This document shows, piece by piece, positions 25,029 to 36,100 of a stretch of DNA of 64,000 bases. The notes below the pieces were generated by a model. That model was not told where the DNA came from, made no database searches, and saw only the letters and a list, made by a program, of their open reading frames with translations. The translations under genes were made by a program, and so were the position numbers. Position 1 is the stretch's first letter, and each line of letters begins with the position of its first letter. The stretch covers positions 22,867,853-22,931,852 of the forward strand of contig NC_088296.1 of assembly GCF_032854445.1 (NCBI RefSeq), given 5' to 3'. The stretch comes from Liolophura sinensis. Lineage: Eukaryota > Mollusca > Polyplacophora > Chitonida > Chitonidae.

Positions 25029-26202
25029 ATGTCACCACAATGAACGCAGTTAAATTTTTCTGCGTTTCATCGGACACATGTATATGTGTTACCTTGACTC
25101 ATCCTTTGTTTGATAATTTTCACACCGCATCGTATAGTTCTTCGCAATAGGTATTTATTTCTTCCTGGTTCATGGGAAAAGCCACCAAAAGCAGCCAATA
25201 GAAAATGGAGCGACATATGTTTCCACTTTACGCATTTCTTTACCACCATAAAAGAAACACCATATGAAGTAGTTTTAAATAACAATCAAACAAAACACGA
25301 TATATTCCGGTCTTCCTCTTTTCTTCTGTAAAACCCAGTCTCAGACAGTCCCTCTATCTCACAGAGAGGCTGAGCTATATAAACATATGGACACGCATAT
25401 CAGTGTGGTACAATAAGATGCACTACTAACAAAAAGTAACGCCAAAAAAAATTACCTGTACAACTTATGATATCTTTTCTTGACACCCTGTAAATCTAAT
25501 CTCTCTTAGGCCAATGGATCGTGGAATAGAACCAGTACGCCTTAATGAAAGTTGACTGTAACATTTATTTCCCATGTAGTGAGTGGCAGGAAAAAAGTCA
25601 ACATACTGTGGAAGAATTGTATAGCGAAGTGCAACAGTGTATACAGCGCCTGCTGATCAACCCGGGATAGACCGTGGCATTTAAATGCAGAATGACTGTC
25701 ATAAAAACATATACCTGATATCTTCATCAGTATGCGGATAAAGATAATGCAGAAAAAAAATGAAGATAATGATAGAAAAAATAGCTGCACACAATACAAC
25801 TGGAGATCAATATAATTGTAAGGGAGTTGTGAACATTTTTTTCAGGTTAAGGTGATTGTAATGAACTTAGTCACTTGATTCGGTAAGCCCGGGGTTCAAT
25901 CCCGTAAAACGTTAATACGCTTTATTTTTCTGATTATAAATGAGTGTAGCGGCGTGGTGCTAGTATAATGTGACTGGAAGGGTAGTTATATCTTGCATAA
26001 GTCAATGTTATAACGTTCCCTGAGTATTCGTGATATTGGCACAATAAGATTGAAAACGACGTGGGATAGGATGTTCAGGGACGGGGATTTATGTCTTGCA
26101 TGTGAGTTTGGCATAGCGTTTCATTGAGACACCACCATACATATGACGGTGTTTGAATCTGCCTTTCTTTAGGGAGTTTCGTCACGATATTGCCGCAGTA
26201 AG
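25029..26202. other. Intergenic, nothing recognised
   Basis: Only short chance ORFs; a tRNA-like B box (gggttcaatccc) near 25892 is isolated and does not fold into a tRNA by eye. Confidence 0.35.
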
Positions 26203-26287
26203 ACTGCGAGTTTAAGGCCAGCTCATGCTGGCTTCCTCGATGGCCGTGCGTGGGAAGGTATGGCAGCAAAAAGCGGATGGTTACGTG
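26203..26287 (+). mobile_element. SINE fragment
   Basis: ccagctcatgctggcttcct, cgtgcgtgggaaggta, cggatggtta. Confidence 0.75.
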
Positions 26288-27197
26288 AAAAGATTGTGGA
26301 CTAACTTTATTAAGTGCTCCTGTACTATATGGCAACAAATGTTGAAGACATGTGTTACGATGCATGATAGCTACAAACAGTTTTGCCGATGAGCGCTTTT
26401 CGGCACAAGGCTCTAAATGTGCTTCCTGCAGCAGTTCTAATAGTCAGGCGGATGGGTGGCGTGGGGGGGGGATGAGGGGACACACGATGTGTTTTGTATG
26501 TTTCTCCTTGACATGTCTCAACACGACACTAAATGCAGAGATCTAAATGCAGCAAAACTGGGCAGTTTGTTCATGCCTGTAAAGAGCAGAACGAATGACC
26601 GACGTCACGCATGGGTGGTCCCGGACCAGGTAACGTGCGATTCCCCGAGTAGGCACTATTTTTTAATCGATGCTTGAATAAGGCTAATGAGTGGTTTACC
26701 TCCCACACGTAAATATTTCACCGCGGTGTGAGGTGAATTGATAATATCAGAGTAGGGCGACATTACCTGTTCGTAACCCGGTAGTCTCCGGTATATGAGC
26801 AGGCTCTTAACGTAGTCACTGAATCGACCCGACTGTATTACACACAAAAACCCCTCCTTGTTCAAACAATGTTCCCAAAAGTTTCACATAGGAAAATTCA
26901 TATTATATAAATAATTTTAAGTAGATATATAGATAACAACAGAAACATGTGACATATTTGTCACTGTAATCAATAGATAACGTTTGGCATATGAATATAC
27001 ATATGGAAGTTTTACATTTCCAGTCGATTTCAACGAGTACTTGTCCTGTGTAAAAATCATATGTTCATAATCATATGTTCATAAGTCATATATTGCTGCA
27101 TGTGTTTTAAAAAACATTGCTATGCCTATGCATATACATTGCACAGAAGGAAAAGTAATGTAGCGTGCTAGCGCGACATACGTGTAATGAACCATCG

Positions 27198-27385
27198 CCA
27201 TGAGTTCAATTCCAACTTATCCTGGCTTCCTCTCCGGACGTACGTGAGAAAGTCTGTCAGCAACCTGCAGGTGATCGCGGATTTTCCAGGCCTCTGCTCG
27301 GTTTCCTCCAGCCATATTGCTCTCTGTCGTGTAAGTTAAATATTCCTGGATACGCCATAAAATACCAGTCAAATAAACAAATAAG
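27198..27385 (+). mobile_element. SINE copy, 5'-truncated, old
   Basis: atgagttcaattccaac, ggcttcctctccgg, cgtacgtgagaaagtctgtc, caacctgcaggtg, ggtttcctccagccatatt and a tail of caaataaacaaataa. Confidence 0.8.
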
Positions 27386-27811
27386 CAATAATGCACATGC
27401 GCATAGCGTCGAAGGCAATACACATTTTTCTCATCATCTCGTGGTAGATTTAAAAAATTGTACTTCTTGTAGCCTCGTTTGACACTCAGCACTTAGAGGT
27501 TATACAGAGGAAGGGAACACAACTGGTTGGCCCGGTGTCAGTTTAGTGTGACGTGGGAAGAGGGGGGAGGGGAGTTGTCATGTCTGGGGTCTTGGGCATA
27601 CTATTTCAGTGTAGATAACACTTTTGCGGCAAGGACTTGCCTCACCGCAGGAAAGAAGGTATGGATTTACACACGCCAAATTATTTCTCATCGTCATATA
27701 CCTAAACGATTTTAAGGTACAATGTAAAACACAATGCTAATACATCATCTCTGCTGGTTATTGCGTGTGTCCAGGTACTATATTAGTATTACCACAGGCG
27801 GATCGCGCTGA

Positions 27812-27836
27812 CAAACAACAACAACAACAACAACAA
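27812..27836. repeat. (CAA)n microsatellite
   Basis: Eight clean CAA units. Confidence 0.9.
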
Positions 27837-28179
27837 AATAATAAAAGCGATTAGCACTCAATCATAAGATTTGTCGCACTGCATATTTATAGTTATGCAC
27901 TTATCTACCTGGCAAAAGCGATGGATATTTCTGTTGTACAATGTCAACAATTGAAAGAGACCTGCGCCGGTTATGCCAAGGGCGCCGAAGAAATCTGCTA
28001 ATTGTTTTAGCGGCTGTCAAACAGAATGTAATTAATTAAAGCACGACTATTTACATTACGTCTCATCATATAGTCTGAACAACACATCCTTCTCAAAGCT
28101 GAATGTCTGGAGTTCCAAGCTCTCTTTGCCCGTTGTGATTTGATGGCAAAAAGCTGTCGCTGGCGCAATGGTGTGGAGG

Positions 28180-28340
28180 TTTGATCAGTCATTTGTTTGA
28201 TCAGTCATTTGTTTGATCAGTCAATTATTTGATTATTCATTTGTTTGATCAGTCATTTGTTTAATCAGTCATTTGTTTGATCAGTCATTTATTTGATCAA
28301 TCACTTATTTGATCAGTCATTTGTTTGATCATTCATGTGT
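28180..28340. repeat. 16-bp tandem repeat (tttgatcagtcatttg), about 10 units
   Basis: Units tttgatcagtcatttg with point changes. Each carries the palindrome TGATCA. Confidence 0.9.
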
Positions 28341-28399
28341 TGGAGATCACATAACAACACAGCATTAACATGCATGGTGCTCATATGATTTCATGATCT

Positions 28400-28533
28400 C
28401 CGTGCTTACCTTGTCAAAGGTCGGTGGTTTACGCCGGTCACTCTAGTTTTCGTCCACACCAGAATGACCACCATGATATTAAGTGAATAAAATATTCAGT
28501 ATAGGGCTAACGAACAATAATAAATAAATAAAT
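28400..28533 (+). mobile_element. Old SINE-like tail
   Basis: gtttacgccggtcactctag, gaccaccatgatattaagtg, aaatattcagtatagggc and (aata)n. Resembles the SINE 3' half but is a diverged or different subfamily. Confidence 0.5.
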
Positions 28534-29155
28534 ATGGCCTTGAGTTCGAATATCGCTGGCCCAACAACCGCTAGTAGTCAAGGAAATGGTCAGATATATA
28601 AAGAGGTACGGTGGATTCCTCAAAATTTATAAATCTACAAGATAAATAGTAAATAAATTATACAAAATGTTCTGTTTTAAACGGATTATTCAATGGGTTT
28701 TTAGTAAGTTCTACTCCATCAAAATTCAGGAATGGTATTTTGAGAGATTTTAGAGCTCTTAACCTAAATAAATAAATAAATAAATTAAAGCCGCGGTTGA
28801 ATTTGCGACTGTTGAATTCAAACATCCAACCTTGCTGGTCAGTATGGCCTATAGCCTGGAGCGAGAACATTTGGCTGTACGAGTCAGGGAAGAAGGACGA
28901 TGCACCGAAAAAAAGACACGTCATAACAAAAATGACAATATCTGTACGGGATTTTTTCCTGTCTCTTTTTTTTCCTGTGAATTATTGATATTTTATATAA
29001 AAATTATCTGTGTGTTTCCTTGAAGTCATTGTTGTCTTATCTTCATTTTTTCCAATCCACTACGATGTTTTATTCTTTCTGGACACGTATGTTTTACAAA
29101 CTTCTTCCAGATATACACTGCAATGAAACAGCTTTCTTATATGTCAAAAAATAAT

Positions 29156-29367
29156 TCTGTTAATGTTAATAGAAAGTCTGTTGTCCGAGTAATGCTAGAA
29201 TGTATTCTGTTATTGGAACAGATTATTCTGTTAAATATAACACATACATTCTATTATTGCAACGTAAACACTCTGTAAGACCAACAGGATATCATGTTGA
29301 ATATGACAGAATTTGATGTGCATTATGCCATTACTCAGACAACAGACTTTCTGTTAAAATTCACAGA
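29156..29367. mobile_element. MITE (TIR element), 212 bp
   Basis: Left end tctgttaatgttaatagaaa, gtctgttgtccgagtaatg. The reverse complement of the right end is tctgtgaattttaacagaaa, gtctgttgtctgagtaatg. This gives terminal inverted repeats of about 40 bp with no coding capacity between. The same ends occur at 63149-63516. Confidence 0.8.
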
Positions 29368-32300
29368 TTAGGGTTTTTTTGAGTGTTTATAGCAACTATA
29401 AATCGCACGATCACTTGATGGTTAGTTTAATGGCTGTTGTATTGTTTTTTAGAACATTAAATGACATGGCGAAATATAATAAATCATAACAAAAGTAACA
29501 AATACACTGTGTTCTATTTCATTGTCCAACCGTTTTACGTAGCATTTCTAAGCAAACCAAAAAAAAAAAAAAAAAGTCCCACCCTCTCAGCGAGTCTGCT
29601 GTTACCTTTGCATGATTTATGTTATTGGTTTCATTTGGCAGTATAGTATAAGGGTATATTTAATTAACTTTTTGTCGAGGCGTTTAATGCTAGTATGTGA
29701 GGGGTTTAGTGCAACGCTACATCACACCCCTAGTGAAAGCTACAAAAAAGTAAGAAGATACTGGAGAAAGAAAAATTCCCCCCCCCCCCCCCCCAAAAAT
29801 ACCATTTGCTATGCAGTTATTTTGTCCGATCTTTATGAAAGCTATCGCCAAGACACGTGATTAAAAATTAAAGATAGTTTCTAAACGAACTTGATTTTAC
29901 AGCCTTTAAATTTGAAATCCGCCCTGCATGGATGGCCAAAAAAAATCAATTAAATGTTTTGTGATAGGTCTGTAATAATTCACGAATCACGTCACTGGGT
30001 ACGGGTTAATAGGTGTAATTAAGCTTTAACCCATCTGACGCCACTGATAAGAGGATATTAATTTGATTACACTACTCCCGTACACCTCCTGATCTACATC
30101 AGTACCTGTTAAATGCTATGGTTTATGTAAGCAAATTACTTGGGACACTAAACGTTTCTGTGTTTTAAGTGACCTTCTGTTTGTCACTCAAGTCTGTGTC
30201 GACGTCACTGTGGTAGGTCGTTCGAATTGTTGATTATTACGCGTCATTAAGTTTGCTTGTAACGTTTTTACATGCGCTAATTGTTTAATTACTGTATACA
30301 ATTGAGCAATTTTAATGAGTTGGCTAATGAAAGGCTTTACAACCGGATTTAAGCGCAGCGATACTGTGCGATTCCTAAAAGGGACTTCAGGGTGTATTTT
30401 CAGGAGACGAAAAGGCGTCGGCAACGATGTGTAGCCTACGCCGAACTGAAATCAAAGACTGAAAACACGAACGAAATAAATCCATCCACAATATATACTA
30501 TACTTAGAAATAAGGAAACTAAGGGAAATAAGCCCTCAATAATGTCATCAATTCTTTATATGCCTGTAAACAATGTTTCAGAATGTAAGAAAGCTGGGCC
30601 CGGTTGTTCAAAACTTGTTTACGAATTCATACCAGATTTAAGTTTGAGGCAAGTCTTCAATTTTGTGCTTAGCCTAAAGAAAGTTGTGTAACATTATATT
30701 AAAAAACATGAATTAGAATTCCTGCTGTTATACTTTGATTTTGGAGACCTGCATTGGCTACTGAGTTTGGCTAAATATTTAAATATGAAATATGATTTAA
30801 TACCAGTATTAGCTAATATACTTGGAACAAGAACTATGGATCACTGATGGGAAATATTGCCCGCACAAGTAACAGATTTAGACACATTATTGATACCTGA
30901 AGTGTTATATTCCATCTTCTCATAATATCTGTGAATGCTTTTGAAGGCCATGAGAGCTTTTCCCCCAGTATTACATTGTCTGTATACATGAACTACCCAC
31001 ACCGCGAAATATTATCGTGATGACAAAATGCCGTAAACTCGCGTGCTACGGAAATTGTTAAAAAAATAGTATAAAGGACAATTCCATAGGCTGAATACTC
31101 GATAGGTTGTACGTAAAAGTGGGCGATACACGTGGCGTTTTTTTTTTTTTTTTTTTTTTTTGACTTAAAGATTTAGTAACTGAACTTTTGGAAGTTGATG
31201 TTGGTTATGAAAGGGGCCACCGGTAACTATGTACCAAATATTAAGCTTAGGAACCTATTTAAAGTCAAATTTTATGAAGTCGAGATACGAGAGTTAACAA
31301 TTATAAACAGACAAATGATTTATTGCACAGGCCTTTTTTGACAATTACTCATCTGTCATTTTCTTAATAGGTTGTAGAACAAAAGTTGCCCACTACTTAG
31401 CATCACACATAAAATGATCACGTCCGGTTACTAATACAAATATGCGTCTAAATAACCTATACATTAGGGTATATGCAGCACAAGGGACATAACTCTTCAG
31501 GGCAGCATACATTTCTTGCTGATTAGCATCATGTTAAAAGAAAAACGTAACAAACGTGACAGACGTTAAGCGGATTTGTTCATTCAGAAGCTAACAAAAA
31601 ACAAGAGACACACGAAAAAAAAACAAAAAAAAAACAAAAACTCCGCTGGTAATTTTATATACAACCATATATATATATTTTTTTTTATTTCACGTGACAT
31701 GGTTAGAAATCCAGATCTTATGTACATGTACATATAACTGTATAAATATAACTGTATAACTGTAGATAAACTGATTGTGCAGAGGATGCAGTATGAGACA
31801 TGCTACGTATGACTATTATTATGCGGGTGTGAATAGCTTTATTCTCCTCGTGGGACCATGACAGGAAACATAAAACATACTGGGCATGTAAAAATAATAA
31901 TATAAGAATGATGATTTTTTCAGACTTGAAGTGTCAATATAAAATATCCAACACAAAAACTGAAAAAAAAAACCACATAAAATTAATGACAGAGACAACA
32001 ACTTTGGTGCAGATTATACGAAGTTGCTTAAATATGTACAACCGTATAAACAACACATTATGGCATACGACAACGCTATAGTACGATATAACAATTGTGA
32101 CATTATTGCAGTGTATGTGGATATCAAAATGCCAGCGTGAATTGGATCCTTGAATACAAAAACACTTGGTAGTTTATTTCATATTGAAATCTTAAATGAA
32201 TGACTGCTCGAGCTAAAACGTCGTACTTAAAAATTTTTCAGCCATATGACGACGAAGAGTCATTATTGAATTAAGAAAACTGCAAGATGATGACATTGCC

Positions 32301-32747
32301 TCCTCAGACATGGAAACGATGAGGGTTCAGCTAAATGACATAGGGTATGCCGTACGCCCTCGGAGGTCCTTATACAGGTATGCTTACTCTCGGATTTACA
32401 AGCTCAGTAGGTTTGAAAATATCATACAAAGGGAGGTAACTTGTGAAATGAAATTTCGTGGCTCAGTCAAGTCTTGTATGAATAGCAATAGGTAAACAAT
32501 GACATCAACAATGATTTAAACAAATTGCTAGATTCGTTTCTCTTCTTAGCTGGCATGTTTTCTCAAACCGATGGAGACTGTAACATGTTACAGAAAAAGA
32601 TGTACAGGACGTGATGACAATTATAATCGACCTGATTGCGCTTCATATCCTAACACACCCTCATTTTGGGCCTATGAGTGATTGCACCGTTATAAAAAAA
32701 GGACACAACATATCTATTACGAAAACATATGTCTTTTTGAAATGTTT
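29368..32747. other. Intergenic downstream of gene A, mostly featureless
   Basis: Poly-C (~29777), poly-T (~31140) and A-rich tracts. A GGGCCCGGTTGTTCAAAAC string at ~30596, typical of one end of small invertebrate MITEs, has no clear partner. A family-2 fragment (gacgacgaagagtcatta) sits at 32249. The nearest AATAAA on the minus strand after the gene A stop is at about 32173-32178. Confidence 0.4.
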
Positions 32748-33181
32748 TCAGCAATTACAACAGCAGTGTGTCGCAGGACAGTAGCCTCGTGCACAGTTCG
32801 TAACGCACCACGCATCCAACCCGCCGACAGACCGCCATATTCCAACAGAACGGCATTGAGAATCATCCGAGCTTCTCGACCCAGCATCAAACGCGATCTC
32901 TGGAATAGATCTATCTGAATCTTCTGAATCCTCTTCGTCTCTGTGACGATGCCACTCCCTTCTTCTCGGCGGTGTTACTGGTGTAGTTGTCGTTGTCGTT
33001 GTTGTTGTAACCGGTCTGGGTCTACCCACCAATGGTCTTCTGCCCGGACGTCGTGCGCTGGCCGCCGAAGACACGACTCGGGTTTCTCCGGCATGGATCG
33101 CGATGTCCGAACAAGCAATGAATGTTTCCTGAGGCCCGTAGCCCAAACCACTGTGTCCGTCTTCTATTCCCCAGTTGTTAC
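32748..33181 (-). CDS. Gene A exon 3: end of LPMO core, charged linker, Cys-rich C-terminal module
   Basis: Opens at TTTACAG and completes the Gly codon from exon 2, then NNWGIEDGHSGLGYGPQETF and ACSDIAI. The last ~35 residues are CRSVGIW, DAWCVTNCARGYCPATHC and CCNC with a TGA stop. The pattern C-x(n)-D-x-WC-x2-NC-x4-CP-x3-C recurs in gene B, so this is a real module, possibly for carbohydrate or matrix binding; I cannot name it. Confidence 0.88.
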
Positions 33182-36100
33182 CTGTAAAGTAACATCAAAC
33201 AGATAGGTATATCATTAAAAATGTATGATTGCAATTTGTTTGAGCATTTTTTTCGATTGGTGTGGTGCGCTGTAATCAAGAAAATTCCACATATAGGACT
33301 GGAGCCAGCATTACGGTGTGAGGAAACTGGAAAAAGCCCAAGTGAATTTCACAATCATCCGCAGAGTGTTCATAATTTTTTTCATCCATAATTTTTTTTG
33401 TATCTAAAATGAAACAGAAAAGTTTGGCCTAATAGAAGGCAACATTGTAGCCTACCGGTAGCTGAAATATTATCCTAATTTTTCCCTGTTAATTGTATCT
33501 CGTGAAATTGTAAGTTAATTGGAGTAAAACGCCAATTAAATACATAAATCAATAGAAAAAGAAATAAACATCTGTGTGGATACCAACATTTGTAAGTTTC
33601 AATACACTTGCACGAATTAATAGCGTTCCTCAGAAAAATCACGCTACATGTTGTCATTTATCACCGCTTACCTGATTTCCAGTACCACCGGAAAACGCAT
33701 TGCGTACACGTCACATCCGCCGGAAGTTTGACGGCGATCTTGTATCTCTTTGGAGAAACATCATTGTGTAGCGGCCAGCGTGTTCCTGATCCATCCGCCA
33801 GTTCTAAAGGTTGAAAACAATCCTCTGTTGCTGGTACAAGGGGACTATTATGAGGACAGAGACTGAACTCGAAGAAACCCATGTGATTGGCGGTGATTTC
33901 TACTTCCGTTTCGATTATCTCGCCTTGTGAGTACTCTCTCACAATCATCCCTCTGCCATACATTCCACCACCCTCATTGGCTCTTGGCTGACTGTCTCGA
34001 TAGTTATCCCCGCACACTCCGCATTTTCCTTTGTTTCGTCCCCAATGGTTCTGAAACAAAAGCAACAGACAAATGGCTTCACCATATAAAGTCTGGCCCC
34101 AATTAGTTAAAATCTGTGTTATTAGTCGAGAGAGTTCGTATTTTCACCCATAAAGGCCCGGTGTTAGGCATATGGGTCAAGGTGATTACGATGATTCGAA
34201 TACCAACGCTAAGGCATTGCAAAATAACTGGTTTAATAACATTTTTATGGGGCCTCCGTGGCTCATTTGGTTAGCGCGCTAGCGCAGCGTAATGACCCAG
34301 GAGTCTCTCACCAATACGGTCGCTGTGAGCTCAAGTCCAGCTCAAGCTGACTTCCTCTCCGGCCGTACGTGGGAAGATCTGCAGCAGGTCCAGGTCTGGT
34401 CGTGGGTTTCCCCGGGGCTCTGCCCGGTTTCCACTCACCATAATGCTGGCCGCCGTCGTATAAGTGAAATATTCTTGAGTACGGCGTAAAACACCAATCA
34501 AATAATTAAATAAATAACATTTTTATTACTTGACTCTTTATAAATTTACGACCCAAACATTGCCTCAGAATCGCTAAATATTCTTTTACATTTAAATTGC
34601 AAAATTCCTAAATTTTATTATATAATAGGAAAAGTTCGACGTGCCTCTGCATCCGCTAAGCTCGGAGCCACAGGACACAAAGTGCTCTCTAACAGATGTT
34701 ACAAGAAATGCTACATGCTACGTACTCTCACACAAATTATTTCACTCGGTGTCAATTTTTCTGTTTTTATTCCAGAATGTTTACTATATATATGTAAAAT
34801 ACTTTTGACTGGCTCTAAAGATATAATTTACGATGATGTTGTACATGTTTTATGTTTTTCAATGTGTACATATTTTATTAATGATAGAGAAAGGTTTCAT
34901 GACCATGGTAATGGTAATAACGATGTTAACATTGTAAATAATAATTAATTTATTTCAACTTATACTCTGTTATCTGAAATATGTATTCCCATACTTATAT
35001 GTATGTACTTTGTTAGCTATTATGTTGTGAATTGATGCTTTGATGAAATCTCTTTAAATAAATAAAGAATGAAATTACGTCCGAACATAATGTAATGGAA
35101 TTTAGGTCCAGCTCATGCCTTGAGTTCAAGACCAGCTCATGCTGGCTTCCTCTGCGGTCGTACGTGGGAAGGTTTGCCAGCAACCTGCGGATGGTCGTGG
35201 GTTTTCCCCGGGCTCTGCCCGGTTTCCTCCCACCATAATGCTGGCCGCCGTCATATAAGTGAAATATTCTTGAGTACGGCGTAAAACATCAATCAAATAA
35301 ATAAATAAATATATAAAGGAATTTGTCCAGGAAGTTGGTGCGTTGAAAATTGATTATGATACTTTACTTCGTGTTTGTAGGTACATGTAAATATAGGCAT
35401 GCACCATGGGTTAAATGCAGCAATTTTTGCACAGTATTTACAATAATATAGCACCATGTATACTACTATTCAATACAATCTAGGTTTCGGACAGAAACTT
35501 AACCCAAACACAGCGTGAACACTATAGTGTGTGCATATCTGTATGTCACCCCTACCATCTACTTAACTGTACTTGAGGAACATTAAGTAGCATTTCCTAT
35601 GTGACAAAACTGGCTTACCACAGTAACACGATGGTACCAGGGTCAAAGCTAAATTTGTGACTTAACACTGCGGCTGTCCTACATTGGTCAGCACATAAAC
35701 AGTTCCGTGAGAACCGTGTGGCGTGAATGTCTATGACGAAAGAACCCCAGCTTCTACTTTTTTGTCAGATAACAGCTGGAGTAAATTTCATCAGTTACAA
35801 GGAATCAAGACCTTGTTTTCACTTCCGTTTTTACGAATCGAACTCAAGTCTCTGTATTTTAGGGTGTAACGGATTATTTTTTGTGCCAGGCGGCCATTTT
35901 GGTATACAGGTTTATGTGTGATATGCAAAACAATGAACAATGTTTGAACTCTGGACGGGTGTGAGTTTTACTGATCAAAATTCGAAATTCCTGGCGATCC
36001 GGCACACCGTGTCGGGATAAGGAGGTCCCTTTGACGTTGCGGGGTCCCACAGCCAACTGCCAGCTCAGGCAGGTCCAACTCTTAACGATCTCTAGTGTGT

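Noticed and set aside
24800-25150. 116-residue plus ORF
   Set aside because: Produced by the 28-bp minisatellite; no domain features.
25885-25905. Isolated tRNA B box
   Set aside because: No A box at the right distance and no cloverleaf by eye.
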